Part shown: positions 36,116 through 45,343 of the stretch, piece by piece | Position numbering within the stretch: position 1 is the first letter of the stretch | Layout: every line of letters begins with the position of its first letter | Source: Methanofollis sp. UBA420 | Lineage (GTDB): Archaea; Halobacteriota; Methanomicrobia; Methanomicrobiales; Methanofollaceae | Length of the DNA stretch: 64,000 nucleotides | NCBI RefSeq assembly: GCF_002498315.1 | Contig: NZ_DAGX01000007.1 | Coordinates: 276,715-340,714, forward strand | Reading direction: 5' to 3' | Made by a program: the position numbers and the translations under genes | The notes under the pieces: model-generated | Databases searched by the model: none | What the model was told of the DNA's origin: nothing | The model's input: the letters and a program-made list of their open reading frames with translations, nothing else

Positions 36116-36550
36116 ATGGTGGACGATAAGAATCGGCTAATTCGCGTTCGCTCCCAGAGAAAGGGGTGTACGTTCCAGCGCCAGTGCCTTCACGCTAAAG
36201 CGAAGCTGAAGGACTCCTGGAGGAGACCCCGCGGCCTCACCAGCAAGCAGCGGAGGCAGTATAAGGCGAAGGGCGCACAGCCCCAGGCGGGTTACAACGC
36301 ACCGCTCGCCGTGCGGTATATGCACCCGAGCGGCTACTATGAAGTGCTCGCCTACACCCCTGCCGACCTTGAGGGTGTCGAACCCGAATTCGAGGCAGTG
36401 AGGATCGCTGGCAGTGTCGGAATGAAGAAGCGCGCAGCTATCCAGCAGAAGGCCATGGAAGCCGGGATCAAGGTTCTTAATGCGAAGGATCTGACCCCGG
36501 TGGCGGCAGAAGCGGATGCAGGTGAAGAGGAGGAGGCGAAGGCAGAATGA
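36116..36550 (+). CDS. rpl32e: Ribosomal protein eL32
   Basis: 144 residues. KLKDSWRRPRGLTSKQRRQYKAKGAQPQAGYNAPLAVRYMHPSGYYEVL is diagnostic of eL32, with an acidic C-terminal tail (EADAGEEEEAKAE). GTGAT at 36107-36111 fits the ATG at 36116; the ATG at 36110 is an alternative. The stop overlaps eL19 by four bases. Confidence 0.94.
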   Translation: MVDDKNRLIRVRSQRKGCTFQRQCLHAKAKLKDSWRRPRGLTSKQRRQYKAKGAQPQAGYNAPLAVRYMHPSGYYEVLAYTPADLEGVEPEFEAVRIAGSVGMKKRAAIQQKAMEAGIKVLNAKDLTPVAAEADAGEEEEAKAE

Positions 36551-36999
36551 GCGACCTTTCGACGCAGAAGCGGATCGCCGCCGCTGTCCTGAAGTGCGGT
36601 GTTAACCGTGTCTGGTTCGACCCGGCCCGTCTCACCGACATCGAAGGTGCGATCTCCCGCGAGGAGATCAGAAAACTCGCTGAAGAAGGCGTTGTCAAGG
36701 CGGCAACCGTCAAGGGCAACAGCCGCGGTCGTGTCCGTGCACGGACGGCAAACCGTTCGTACGGTCACCAGAAGGGCTACGGCAACCGGAAGGGCACGGC
36801 AGGCGCACGCACACCCTCCAAGAGACAGTGGATCCAGAGAATTCGGGCGATCAGGTCGTCGCTCCGCGAGATGCGGGAAGACGGCACTGTTGACCGCCAC
36901 ACCTACCGGAGACTGTACCGGCGGGCAGCAGGCGGCCAGTTCAGGAGCCGGGCGCACCTGAAGACCCATGTTGAAATGATGAAAGGGAGGATAGAATAA
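36547..36999 (+). CDS. rpl19e: Ribosomal protein eL19
   Basis: 150 residues. LSTQKRIAAAVLKCGVNRVWFDP begins the globular part, followed by the basic linker GRVRARTANRSYGHQKGYGNRKGTAGAR and the long C-terminal helix region that forms an intersubunit bridge. Archaeal and eukaryotic only. Confidence 0.97.
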   Translation: MSDLSTQKRIAAAVLKCGVNRVWFDPARLTDIEGAISREEIRKLAEEGVVKAATVKGNSRGRVRARTANRSYGHQKGYGNRKGTAGARTPSKRQWIQRIRAIRSSLREMREDGTVDRHTYRRLYRRAAGGQFRSRAHLKTHVEMMKGRIE

Positions 37000-37000
37000 A

Positions 37001-37528
37001 ATGGCGACCGGAGCACGATACTTTGTTCCGTTCCGAAGGAGAAAGGAGGGCCGGACCGACTACTACGCTCGGCTGAAACTCCTCCTCTCCGACACCCCCC
37101 GTATGGTCGTCCGCAAGACCAACCGCCAGGTCATCATTCAGCTCGTCGTTCCTGAAGTTGAGGGTGACCGGACGCTTGTGTCGGCATACTCGAAGGAACT
37201 TGTCGAACTGGGGTACCAGGGCTCGACTTCGAGCACCCCGGCGGCATACCTGACCGGGATGCTCTTTGCGAGGAAGGCTCTTGCAGCCGGATACGACGAG
37301 GCAGTCCTGGATATCGGGCTTGCACGGGCACAGAAGGGGGCCCGTGTCTTTGCCGCACTGAAGGGTGCGGTCGAGGCCGGACTTGAGGTGCCGCACGGTG
37401 AGACGATTCTCCCCGACGACGAGCGGACCAGCGGTGCGGTCATCGCAGAATACGCTCCTGAAAAGTCCGGGAATCTTGTAGAGAATGTTGAAGAAGTGGC
37501 GAAGGCCATCATGAAGGAGCTGGAGTGA
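37001..37528 (+). CDS. rpl18: Ribosomal protein uL18
   Basis: 175 residues. [38 protein letters not shown] is the 5S rRNA-binding N-terminus of archaeal L18. GGAGG at the end of eL19 precedes the ATG at 37001. Confidence 0.97.
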   Translation: MATGARYFVPFRRRKEGRTDYYARLKLLLSDTPRMVVRKTNRQVIIQLVVPEVEGDRTLVSAYSKELVELGYQGSTSSTPAAYLTGMLFARKALAAGYDEAVLDIGLARAQKGARVFAALKGAVEAGLEVPHGETILPDDERTSGAVIAEYAPEKSGNLVENVEEVAKAIMKELE

Positions 37529-37529
37529 C

Positions 37530-38147
37530 ATGGCGTACGAAGAGGCACCCTGGGTTCCGTTGACCGGCCTCGGCCAGGCGGTCGCCGCCGGCGAGATCGC
37601 AAGCATCGACGAGGTGCTTGAGAGTGGCAAGCCCATCCGCGAGCACCAGATCGTGGACACGTTCCTGCCTGATCTTGAGGACGAGGTCATCGACATTTCC
37701 ATGGTTCAGAGGATGACCGACTCAGGGCGGCGTGTCAAGTTCAGGGCCGTGGTCATCGTCGGGAACCACAACGGATACATCGGCTTCGGGCAGGCAAAGG
37801 ATGCCCAGGTCGGCAATGCGATCCGGAAGGCAATTGATAACGCAAAGACCAATATCATCAAGGTCCGCCGCGGGTGCGGGAGCTGGGAGTGCGGCTGCAA
37901 CACCGCCCACTCCATCCCGATGCAGGTTCATGGTAAGGCGGGCAGTGTCCGCGTTACCCTGATGCCGGCACCGCAGGGTATCGGCCTTGTGACCGGTGAA
38001 GTCGGCAAGAAGGTTCTCGGCCTTGCAGGCGTGAAGGATGTCTGGGCGTCCACGAGCGGCAACACCCGGACGACCATTAACTATGCAAAGGCGACCTTCC
38101 ACGCGCTGAAAGCCACCACCATGATCAGGTCCGGAGGTTCGGAGTAA
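37530..38147 (+). CDS. rps5: Ribosomal protein uS5
   Basis: 205 residues. The double-stranded RNA-binding-like S5 motif [36 protein letters not shown] is complete, followed by [38 protein letters not shown]. It helps shape the mRNA entry and decoding site. Its TAA ends on the A of the uL30 ATG. Confidence 0.97.
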   Translation: MAYEEAPWVPLTGLGQAVAAGEIASIDEVLESGKPIREHQIVDTFLPDLEDEVIDISMVQRMTDSGRRVKFRAVVIVGNHNGYIGFGQAKDAQVGNAIRKAIDNAKTNIIKVRRGCGSWECGCNTAHSIPMQVHGKAGSVRVTLMPAPQGIGLVTGEVGKKVLGLAGVKDVWASTSGNTRTTINYAKATFHALKATTMIRSGGSE

Positions 38148-38608
38148 TGTTTGCAGTTGTGCAGGTCCGCGGCGTGGTCAACACCCGTTGGGATATCAAG
38201 GACACTCTTAAGATGCTCCGTCTCCACCACATCAACCACTGTGTCTTCGTCCCTGACACCCCGGCATACCTCGGTATGATCCGGAAAGTCAAGGACTATG
38301 TCGCATATGGCGAGGTGGACGGGAAGACCGTTTCAACGGTTCTCTCGACCCGCGGACGCCTGACCGGGAACGTGAAGCTCACCGACGAGTATGTCAGGGA
38401 GCACTCGACGTTTGCCGGTATCGAAGATTTCGCGGCTGCTCTCTGCCGGGGCGAGGCAACGGTGCAGGACATTCCGGAGTTGAAGCCGGTCCTCCGTCTC
38501 CACCCCCCCAGAAAGGGTTTCAAGACGATCAAGCGCACCTTCCAGCAGGGCGGTGCGCTCGGAAACTACGGTGAGGAGATCAACGACCTCCTCTACAGGA
38601 TGAGGTGA
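38147..38608 (+). CDS. rpl30: Ribosomal protein uL30
   Basis: 153 residues, the long archaeal/eukaryotic form. [44 protein letters not shown] and the C-terminal [34 protein letters not shown] match the family. The stop lies within the GAGGTGA ribosome binding site of uL15. Confidence 0.97.
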   Translation: MFAVVQVRGVVNTRWDIKDTLKMLRLHHINHCVFVPDTPAYLGMIRKVKDYVAYGEVDGKTVSTVLSTRGRLTGNVKLTDEYVREHSTFAGIEDFAAALCRGEATVQDIPELKPVLRLHPPRKGFKTIKRTFQQGGALGNYGEEINDLLYRMR

Positions 38609-38613
38609 ATGCG

Positions 38614-39039
38614 ATGCCCACGAACACACGCTCAAAGTTCCGCGGGTCCAGGACCTGCGGCGGCGGCACGCACAAGAACCGCCGTGGTGCAGGTAACCGC
38701 GGTGGCAGGGGTCGGGCAGGACACAGGGACCACCGCTGGAGCCACTTCCTCCTTGCGGGTCAGGTTCACAACGGCAAGAACGGCTTTGTGAACCAGATCC
38801 GGGAGAATGTCGAGGTGCTGGACATCGGGGAGATCGACCAGGTGGCCGAGTTCCTTGTCCAGGCCGGCATTGCCGAGCAGGAGGGCGATCTTATTGCGAT
38901 CGACCTCTGTGACATCGGTGTCGAGAAGGTGCTCGGCGGCGGACAGGTTACCCATGCCCTGAAACTGACGGCACTGGCGTTTTCCGCACAGGCAAGAGAA
39001 AAGATTGAGGCGGCTGGCGGTCAGGCTCTGACCGAGTGA
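38614..39039 (+). CDS. rpl15: Ribosomal protein uL15
   Basis: 141 residues from ATG 38614, five bases after GAGGTGA (38602-38608). The Gly/Arg-rich N-terminus (RSKFRGSRTCGGGTHKNRRGAGNRGGRGRAGHRDHRW) threads 23S rRNA. An upstream in-frame GTG at 38605 is rejected as part of the ribosome binding site. Confidence 0.96.
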   Translation: MPTNTRSKFRGSRTCGGGTHKNRRGAGNRGGRGRAGHRDHRWSHFLLAGQVHNGKNGFVNQIRENVEVLDIGEIDQVAEFLVQAGIAEQEGDLIAIDLCDIGVEKVLGGGQVTHALKLTALAFSAQAREKIEAAGGQALTE

Positions 39040-39062
39040 GCCCCTCATTTTTTGGTGGAACC

Positions 39063-40496
39063 ATGGGGAATCTGCTGGATAGAATGGAGCCTTTGCTCGC
39101 GGCAATGCCTGCGGTGAAGTCTCCTGAGGGTCATGTCCACTTCAAGAACAAGTTGTTGTGGACTGTTGCGATCTTGCTGCTGTACTTTTTCCTGACAAAC
39201 ATACCTGTCTTCGGCCTCGACCCCAGTTCGCAGGATGCATTCCTGTACTTCCGGGCTCTTCTTGCCGGTGAAAGCGGGTCCATTGTGCACCTTGGTATCG
39301 GGCCGATCGTCACGGCGTCCATCGTGCTCCAGCTGCTCAAGGGTGCCGACCTGATCCCGATCGATACCTCGGAGACACGCGGACAGGTCATGTACATGGG
39401 GCTTCAGAAGCTGCTCATCCTTGTCATGATCGTCCTTGAGGCTGCGCCGAACCTCTTTGGCGGGTTTATGCGCCCGGACCTTGAGATAGCGCAGGCGCTC
39501 TTCGGAGGGAGCGCGTTTGCGGTCTCGCTCCTGATATTCCTCCAGATCTGTCTGGGCGGTGTCCTGATCTTCCTCATGGATGAGGTGGTCACGAAGTGGG
39601 GCCTTGGTTCGGGTGTCGGTCTCTTCATCGTCGCCGGGATCTCACAGAGCCTGATCAACGGTTTCCTCAACTGGGAAGCGGTTGCTGACCCCTATCCGGT
39701 AGGTTTCTTCCCCAGGCTCTTTGCTATCGGCCTTTCAGGCGGGAATTATCTCCAGTACTTCGGGACTGACATGCTCGCCTTCGTGACGACGATTGCAATC
39801 TTCCTCATCGTCGTCTATGTGGAGTCGACGAGGATCGAGATCCCTCTCGCTCATGCACGTGTCAGGGGCGCTCGCGCCCGTTTCCCGGTGAAGCTCATCT
39901 ATGCAAGTGTCCTGCCGATGATCCTGGTCCGTGTGCTCCAGGCGAACGTCCAGATGTTCGGAATGTTCCTCTCCAATATCGGGATCACGATCTTCGGGAC
40001 GTTTGACGGCCAGACACCGGTGAGCGGGTTGATGTACTTCCTTGCCCCGGTGAATGGTCCGCAGGACTGGATGTGGTGGGTGCACGACCTCGGTCATGCC
40101 CCCTGGGAGGTGCTCCTCCGTCTCGGGATCGATACGACGTTTATGATCGTCGGCGGTGCTATCTTCGCCCTGTTCTGGGTCAAGACGGCCGGTCTCGACT
40201 CGAGCCGTGTTGCACGGCAGATCCAGATGTCGGGTATGCAGATTCCGGGCTACCGCCGGAACACTCAGGTGCTGGAGCGGTACCTTGACCGGTACATTCC
40301 GCGCGTGACGGTCATCGGCGGTGTGCTGGTCGGCCTTCTGAGTGTATTTGCAAACCTCTTTGGTGTGATAGGCGCAGTTACTGGTACAGGGCTGCTGCTG
40401 ACGGTGAGCATCACGTACCGCCTCTATGAGGAGGTGGCAAGTGAACAGATCATGGAGATGTATCCGTTCATGCGCCAGTTCTTTGGGAGAGAGTAA
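39063..40496 (+). CDS. secY: Preprotein translocase subunit SecY
   Basis: 477 residues with ten predicted membrane helices. The plug/helix 2 region GSIVHLGIGPIVTASIVLQLLKGADLI and the helix 5-7 loops (VESTRIEIPLAHARVRGARARFPVKLIYASVLPMIL) are archaeal SecY. It forms the protein-conducting channel with SecE and SecG/Sbh, and would export all the signal-peptide surface proteins in this window. Start ATG 39063 with GGTGGA four bases upstream is preferred over the GTG at 39036. It continues the ribosomal operon. Confidence 0.97.
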   Translation: MGNLLDRMEPLLAAMPAVKSPEGHVHFKNKLLWTVAILLLYFFLTNIPVFGLDPSSQDAFLYFRALLAGESGSIVHLGIGPIVTASIVLQLLKGADLIPIDTSETRGQVMYMGLQKLLILVMIVLEAAPNLFGGFMRPDLEIAQALFGGSAFAVSLLIFLQICLGGVLIFLMDEVVTKWGLGSGVGLFIVAGISQSLINGFLNWEAVADPYPVGFFPRLFAIGLSGGNYLQYFGTDMLAFVTTIAIFLIVVYVESTRIEIPLAHARVRGARARFPVKLIYASVLPMILVRVLQANVQMFGMFLSNIGITIFGTFDGQTPVSGLMYFLAPVNGPQDWMWWVHDLGHAPWEVLLRLGIDTTFMIVGGAIFALFWVKTAGLDSSRVARQIQMSGMQIPGYRRNTQVLERYLDRYIPRVTVIGGVLVGLLSVFANLFGVIGAVTGTGLLLTVSITYRLYEEVASEQIMEMYPFMRQFFGRE

Positions 40497-41069
40497 ATGT
40501 CCGGAAAGAGAGTTGTGATTACCGGGGTTCCCGGCGTCGGGAAGACCACGGTTATCGAAGCGTCAATGAAGCGCCTTGCAGAGGAGAACATCCCCTACAA
40601 GGCTGTCAATTTTGGCAGCTGCATGTTTGATACGGCGAAGGCCGAGGGTTTTGTCGAGGACCGCGACCAGATGCGGACCCTTGACAAGGACATCCAGAAA
40701 AAACTGCAGAAACTTGCCGCACAGCGTATCGGTGCGATGGAAGGGAATATTATCGTTGATACCCATGCCTCGGTGAAGACCCCGGCCGGATATCTTCCGG
40801 GCCTGCCCGAGTGGGTGCTCACCGAGCTCCACCCCGACACCATCGTGCTCGTCGAGACCGACGAGGACCAGATCCTGTTGCGGAGGATAGGCGACGAGAG
40901 TCGCAAGCGTGATGCTGAGGGTAGTCGGTCTATCGTCGAGCACCAGCAGATGAACCGCGCCTTCGCTGCGGCATATGCAATGATGACCGGGTGCACGGTC
41001 CAGATCGTGAGGAACGAGAACTTCCTTCTCGACCACGCCATCGACGCGATGGTTACTGTTCTGAGGTGA
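40497..41069 (+). CDS. adkA: Archaeal adenylate kinase
   Basis: 190 residues with P-loop GVPGVGKTT (10-18). It is of the archaeal AdkA type, unrelated in length and detail to bacterial Adk; VDTHASVKTPAGYLPGLPEWVLTELHPDTIVLVETD is characteristic. It converts ATP + AMP to 2 ADP. It starts directly after the secY stop. Its AMP-salvage role connects it loosely to the AMP phosphorylase at 10 kb. Confidence 0.95.
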   Translation: MSGKRVVITGVPGVGKTTVIEASMKRLAEENIPYKAVNFGSCMFDTAKAEGFVEDRDQMRTLDKDIQKKLQKLAAQRIGAMEGNIIVDTHASVKTPAGYLPGLPEWVLTELHPDTIVLVETDEDQILLRRIGDESRKRDAEGSRSIVEHQQMNRAFAAAYAMMTGCTVQIVRNENFLLDHAIDAMVTVLR

Positions 41070-41071
41070 CA

Positions 41072-41665
41072 ATGGCGCTCAAGGATCATGGCGGCACGAT
41101 TGCAATCCTGTTCACCTTCCTGCTGATGCTCTCCTATGGCATCCCTGAGGTGCGGGACGGTGTGGGCGGGGCGATGGACCTGATATTCGGGCCTCTTGTG
41201 GAAACTATCCCGTTCTTTGTGCTGATTATGATCCTTTCCGCGATCACGGCCCTGTATTCGTCGCTGATCCAGAAATATACGATCGATTACGAGAAGATGC
41301 AGCGTGTCCAGGAGACGATGCGGGAGTTCCAGAAGGATTTCCGGGAGGCTCAACTGGGTGGGGATGAGAAGAAGCTGAAGAAACTGGAGGCGAAGAGGGA
41401 CCGGATGATGCAGGACCAGATGGAGATCTCGAAGCAGCAGTTCCAGCCGATGGCCTATATTCTCCTCCTGTCGGTGCCGATCTTCTTCTGGCTCCTGTAC
41501 CGTATCCCCCATATTTCCCAGACGATGGTGCTTCCTTTTGTCGGGATGCTCACTTTCCAGGATATTCTTCTCTGGTTCATCCCTCTCTGGATGCTGTGGT
41601 ATATGATCTGCTCCCTGACGATCAGCCAGGTGATCCGGAAAGCGCTCAATATCGGAGGGCTCTAA
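41072..41665 (+). CDS. DUF106 membrane protein, YidC/Oxa1/EMC3-like insertase
   Basis: 197 residues from ATG 41072, after GAGGTGA. Hydrophobic segments lie near 10-30 and 42-65, followed by a charged coiled-coil (DYEKMQRVQETMREFQKDFREAQ, then KKLKKLEAKRDRMMQDQ) and further helices at about 128-147 and 160-185. This three-core-helix plus cytoplasmic coiled-coil layout is that of archaeal DUF106 proteins, known homologues of YidC/Oxa1 and of EMC3/TMCO1. Conserved placement after secY and adk supports a role in membrane protein insertion beside SecY. Confidence 0.88.
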   Translation: MALKDHGGTIAILFTFLLMLSYGIPEVRDGVGGAMDLIFGPLVETIPFFVLIMILSAITALYSSLIQKYTIDYEKMQRVQETMREFQKDFREAQLGGDEKKLKKLEAKRDRMMQDQMEISKQQFQPMAYILLLSVPIFFWLLYRIPHISQTMVLPFVGMLTFQDILLWFIPLWMLWYMICSLTISQVIRKALNIGGL

Positions 41666-42193
41666 ATGCGCATGACAATCAGCGGGCCGCCGGGGAGCGG
41701 CACGACGTCCCTTGCAAAATATCTTGCACAAAAACATGAATTACGGGTAATTTCGGCCGGGGAGATGTTCCGGTCTCTTGCGAAGGAACGGGAGATGTCC
41801 CTTGCCGATTTCGGAAAACTTGCGGAGTCTGACGCTGCCGTAGACAAACTTATTGATGCACGCCAGAAGGAGACTGCAGAAGGCGAGGACAACATCATCG
41901 CTGAGGGGAGGTTGTCCGGCTGGATGGTCTCGAATGCGGATCTCCGTATCTGGCTGAGCGCTTCGCTGGACTGTCGGACGAAGAGGATATCGTCCCGGGA
42001 CAGCGAGGACGAGACACATGCCCGGGAGCATACTGAGGAAAGGCAGGAATGCGAACGGAAGCGATATCTGGGCTATTATAATATAGATATCAATGATCTG
42101 TCGGTATATGATATTGTGCTCAGTTCTGAGCGCTGGGATGTCGAGGGTCTTGGTGCGATCGTCGACGCGGCGATCGCCACTCTCCGTTCCTGA
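41666..42193 (+). CDS. cmk: (d)CMP kinase, archaeal type
   Basis: 175 residues. P-loop GPPGSGTTSLAKYLA has Thr where most kinases have Lys (GxGTT), a known trait of archaeal Cmk. RVISAGEMFRSLAKEREMSLADFGKLAE and IAEGRLSGWM are further family marks. It phosphorylates CMP/dCMP. It is the last gene of the operon in this genome: the eL14 and cbf5 genes that often follow cmk are replaced by an 850-base gene-free stretch. Confidence 0.93.
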   Translation: MRMTISGPPGSGTTSLAKYLAQKHELRVISAGEMFRSLAKEREMSLADFGKLAESDAAVDKLIDARQKETAEGEDNIIAEGRLSGWMVSNADLRIWLSASLDCRTKRISSRDSEDETHAREHTEERQECERKRYLGYYNIDINDLSVYDIVLSSERWDVEGLGAIVDAAIATLRS

Positions 42194-42339
42194 ACTTTTT
42201 GTGTGCGTCCTGTCTGAGGGGGCAGGACTGTAACACGGTTTTTTTTCTGCCCGGTTGGTTTTTTCTGGTTGTGCCCTTTATTTTCTGTCTCGCTCCTCAC
42301 CACCGAGAGTGTGGTTGTCTGGGAAAATCCTGATCTGGG

Positions 42340-42735
42340 CCTTTTCAGGGAGGGTGCCGCCCTTCGCTCTCGAAAGTCCAAGGCTTTTTCATGCTCGCTT
42401 CGCTCGCACCCCCCAGAGGATAGGGGGTGAAAGGCAGAACGCTTCTGATTACCGGGTTTATCCTTCCCCAGCCCAATCTTGAGTTTGGGGTCCGGGGGAA
42501 CGAGCGTCAGCGAGTTCGAGAAAATCTTTGATTTTCGAGTGACGACCGGAGTGAGTCGAGAAGACCATCAGGTCTTCGAGGTAGTCCCCCGGTGACCTGT
42601 ATGGAGAAGGCGGTGGGTTGGTGCTTCTTTCCGGGGGCTGCCCTTGAAAACCTGCGGTCCGTGGCACATCAAAGATATGCACGCACAGGAAAATCTTCGG
42701 TATCCTGTGTTCTCAAGTTCGCTGACGCTTGCACC
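42340..42735 (+). repeat. Dispersed intergenic hairpin repeat, copy D, in an 850-base gene-free region
   Basis: The 42194-43039 gap has no supported gene. Repeat landmarks: CACCCCCCAGAGGATAGGGGGTG (42399-42430 region), GGGGTCCGGGGG (42487-42498), stem GAAAATC-TTT-GATTTTC (42520-42536) and signature stem GAAGACC-ATCA-GGTCTTC (42560-42577). After these come GTAGTCCCCCGG, GGAGAAGGCGGTGGGT, GTCCGTGGCA and TATCCTGTGTTC. Further on are extra hairpins GGGAAAATG/CATTTTCCC (42845-42867) and GGAGAGG/CCTCTCC (near 42987-43006). Confidence 0.7.
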
Positions 42736-43039
42736 CTGCCATTAGGATCGGTGGTGGGCTGGCAATTTCCTTCTTGTCAGTTAGTATCCATCCCCTGAAA
42801 CAATCCTGAGAGGGTAAATACACAGAGTCAAAGATTCGCTGAGAGGGAAAATGCAAGACATTTTCCCCGCACACCTTCCTTGAAACAGAGGGGTATCCCT
42901 CTACGGGTGTGCCGTGAAAAAAGCGTCAGGATACTGGATGTGCCCGTCGCCCATGAAGGGCGCGGGCAAGAGGTGAGTCAGAGTGTGGAGAGGTGTCTCC
43001 CTCTCCGGGGGTGTATGGGTCTGTGTGGGGTAATTTTTT

Positions 43040-43276
43040 TTATCTGGCCCGGACCGGGGTGCCGATCACGGAACGGATCTGTTCGCGCAGGAGCGGGTGG
43101 ACCATGGGTGCGCCGGCAAGGTCTTCCAGGGCCCTGAACGCTTCGGTGTTTCCGTTCTGTGCCATCCCGGTGAGGAGGTCGACAGCGTCGCGCTGGACCT
43201 CGTTCACCATTGGTTCGTTACTGTCCTTGATGGAGAGATAAAGTTGGAGGATGGTTTCATCGTCATAATGGTGCAT
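43040..43276 (-). CDS. Small conserved-looking hypothetical protein, helical
   Basis: 78 residues (MHHYDDETILQLYLSIKD...). I do not recognise a named family; the helical pattern (DAVDLLTGMAQNGNTEAFRALEDLAG) resembles one or two HEAT/ARM-type repeats. The ATG at 43276 is supported by GGTGAT four bases upstream and by a TATA box at 43308-43317. That TATA box would lie inside a longer 99-residue reading from 43339, so the longer start is rejected. Confidence 0.6.
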   Translation of the reverse strand: MHHYDDETILQLYLSIKDSNEPMVNEVQRDAVDLLTGMAQNGNTEAFRALEDLAGAPMVHPLLREQIRSVIGTPVRAR

Positions 43277-43307
43277 AGCAATCACCAGAGATCTGTCAAC
43301 GTCAGTG

Positions 43308-43317
43308 CATATATAAT
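43308..43317 (-). promoter_or_regulatory. TATA box of small hypothetical gene
   Basis: Minus-strand ATTATATATG, 32-41 bases upstream of the ATG at 43276; initiation near 43288 leaves a leader just long enough for GGTGAT. Confidence 0.5.
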
Positions 43318-43535
43318 CTGTTGCAGTTAATCTCTTCAATTGAACCTTCCCTGTGGGCGCAAATGGTATATGGGAACAGAAAAAATAGTTATGGACACTG
43401 CACCACGGTATGCCTCGCCCTCATTCTTCTTTTTCCTGATCATCTGGAAGAACCATGAGGGCAGGTATCCCGGAATACGCTGTCTATGTCGGGCGCATCT
43501 GATAATGATGGCTCCCGGTGGCAGAGAGGCGAATA

Positions 43536-44462
43536 ATGGACTTTGTTAGTGTCTTCAATCAGATTGTAATCCTTTTCCTTCTCATCCTGACCGGATATGC
43601 GGCCCGGAGAATGGGTGTGTTCGACGACCATACGACGAGCGGGGCATGCAGTTTCCTCGTCCGGGTCGCCCTTCCGGCCCTGATAATCTCATCGATGATG
43701 GTGCCCTTCAGTGCTGACCTTCTCTCGGCCTGCGAGGGGATGCTCCTGATCTCGGTGGTCTTCTATGCGATCTCCCTGGTCGTCGCCTGGTACCTCCCCA
43801 AAATGCTCGGGTCTTCTGAGGAAGAAAAGGGAGTTTATGGCTTTCTGCTGATGTTCTCGAACACGGCGTTCATGGGTTTCCCTGTCATCGATGCTATCTT
43901 CGGAAAAGATGCGCTCTTTTACACGGCGATCTTCAACCTTCCCTTCAACCTGCTGGTCTTCTCGATCGGGATCCTCATGCTCACTCGATACAAGAACGGT
44001 GCCGGTGCCAGGTTCGACCCGAAGATCCTCCTGAACCCGGGTATTATCGCCGTCTTTATAGGCTTCCTCTTCTTCCTGCTCTCGGTGAAACTGCCGGTGC
44101 CGGTTGAGGGGGCGATCTCGGCCCTCGGGTCCCTGACGACTCCTCTCTCGATGATCGTCATCGGTGCGATGCTCGCGAGGATCGCACCGTCCGAGATCTT
44201 TGCAGGGTGGCGGGTCTATGTGGTCACGGCGGCCCGCCTCCTCCTCCTCCCCCTCATCGTGTGGGCGGTGCTCTCGCCCTTCATCTCCGACCCCTATCTG
44301 CTGGGGGTGCCGGTGATCATGGCAGCGATGCCGGCGGCCGCGAATGCGGCTATTCTTGCCGAGGAGTACGAGGCGAACACACGTCTTGCGTCACAGGGGG
44401 TCTTTATCTCGACCCTCTTCTGTACCCTGACCATACCCTGCATTGCCGTGCTGGTCGTCTGA
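43536..44462 (+). CDS. AEC (auxin efflux carrier) family transporter
   Basis: 308 residues with about ten membrane helices in two halves. The first half has ILFLLILTGYAARRMGVFD and FSNTAFMGFPVIDAIFG; the second has GSLTTPLSMIVIGAMLA and MPAAANAAILAEEYEAN, the paired crossover motifs of the AEC/BART fold. Relatives move organic anions such as malate or malonate; the substrate here is unknown. ATG 43536 follows GAGAGGCGA. A TATA-like GGTATATGGG lies at about 43365. The 3' end converges on the YwbE-like gene. Confidence 0.85.
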   Translation: MDFVSVFNQIVILFLLILTGYAARRMGVFDDHTTSGACSFLVRVALPALIISSMMVPFSADLLSACEGMLLISVVFYAISLVVAWYLPKMLGSSEEEKGVYGFLLMFSNTAFMGFPVIDAIFGKDALFYTAIFNLPFNLLVFSIGILMLTRYKNGAGARFDPKILLNPGIIAVFIGFLFFLLSVKLPVPVEGAISALGSLTTPLSMIVIGAMLARIAPSEIFAGWRVYVVTAARLLLLPLIVWAVLSPFISDPYLLGVPVIMAAMPAAANAAILAEEYEANTRLASQGVFISTLFCTLTIPCIAVLVV

Positions 44463-44660
44463 GGGTCCAGAGATAATCTCCTGGACCCTCCCTACCTTCC
44501 CGTCCTTCAGCCGCACCTTGATCCCGTGGGGGTGAAAGGCCGAGTTGGTGAGGATCTCCGCAACGATGCCGCGGGTCCTCTTTCCTGTCCTCTGGTCCGC
44601 TTTGAGGACGATATCAACGAGGATTCCGGGGCGTATATCTTTTCTGTGTTGTCCGTTCAT
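44391..44660 (-). CDS. YwbE family (DUF2196) protein
   Basis: 89 residues from ATG 44660 (MNGQHRKDIRPGILVDIVLKADQRTGKRTRG). The core through KVRLKDGKVGRVQEI is a nearly complete match to the small YwbE family, which is usually about 60-65 residues; the function is unknown. An extra C-terminal 26 residues (after QEIISG) run into the tail of the convergent AEC gene (72-base overlap), so the extension may be non-functional read-on. Confidence 0.8.
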   Translation of the reverse strand: MNGQHRKDIRPGILVDIVLKADQRTGKRTRGIVAEILTNSAFHPHGIKVRLKDGKVGRVQEIISGPSDDQHGNAGYGQGTEEGRDKDPL

Positions 44661-44731
44661 GGGAGTACTCAGATTCATTGAATAACGCTTTTAATGTTGT
44701 CAGGGGAATAGGTACTGAGAGTGGATTTATA

Positions 44732-45151
44732 ATGGGTGCATGTAAAGAGGCTGTTTATAATACTGTTGAGCGCGACCTCAAGAAAGTGTACAGAGCCGAA
44801 GAGGGCTGGCGCCTTGAGCGCTGCGCCGGGGTTGGCGATGCTCCCGCGTATATGCTGGTCCAGAGGCGGCCCGGGAAAATGGAGCGGATTCTGGTAAGTG
44901 TCAGGATCGCATCGACGGTCGGCGCTGCTGAGTTCGGCCGCGTCAGGGCGATGGCGGCGCGCAGTGCGGAGCAGGGGATGCCGGTGAGCAAGGCGGTTCT
45001 TGTCGTCCCGCAGAACATCGCGGCCCCTGCAGACACCGGGAGCGTCGAACTCTTCTATCTCAACTCCTACGCTGTCAGGAACGGCGCGGTGATCTGGTCG
45101 AGGAGCAACCTCTGGACATCTGAGGGCAAGCCGGTCCTTGAAAAAGCGTGA
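44732..45151 (+). CDS. Hypothetical protein
   Basis: 139 residues from ATG 44732 (MGACKEAVYNTVERDLKKVYR). Mixed alpha/beta character: charged helix, then alternating strands (PAYMLVQRRP, MERILVSVRIAS, SKAVLVVPQN, VELFYLNSYAV). I do not recognise the family. It is divergent from the YwbE-like gene; an AT-rich stretch at 44679-44697 may serve both. The longer reading from 44678 lacks a ribosome binding site and is not preferred. Confidence 0.5.
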   Translation: MGACKEAVYNTVERDLKKVYRAEEGWRLERCAGVGDAPAYMLVQRRPGKMERILVSVRIASTVGAAEFGRVRAMAARSAEQGMPVSKAVLVVPQNIAAPADTGSVELFYLNSYAVRNGAVIWSRSNLWTSEGKPVLEKA

Positions 45152-45190
45152 TTCTCTTACAATCCCTTTTTCGGGATGAACAATTCTTTT

Positions 45191-45211
45191 CTCCCCTTAA
45201 AAAAAGGGGAG
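45191..45211. terminator. Bidirectional hairpin terminator between convergent genes
   Basis: Perfect stem CTCCCCTT/AAGGGGAG with an A5 loop. It is followed by GTTTC/GAAAC (45211-45227), all between the hypothetical gene ending at 45151 and the PaaK-like gene ending at 45344 on the other strand. Confidence 0.5.
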
Positions 45212-45343
45212 TTTCAGTGCCAGAAACTGAGCCTGAAGTTGATGCTGCCCTATGGTGCGCCTCAAACTCCGGCAATTATCCCGTCGTCGCCCCGCCTATT
45301 AAATCTATCTCTTTAACTTTGTGAGCGAGTCAACAAGCTTCTT

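Noticed and set aside
42340..42735. CRISPR-like array from repeated hairpins
   Set aside because: Stems are not regularly spaced, units differ, and there are no unique spacers or cas genes.
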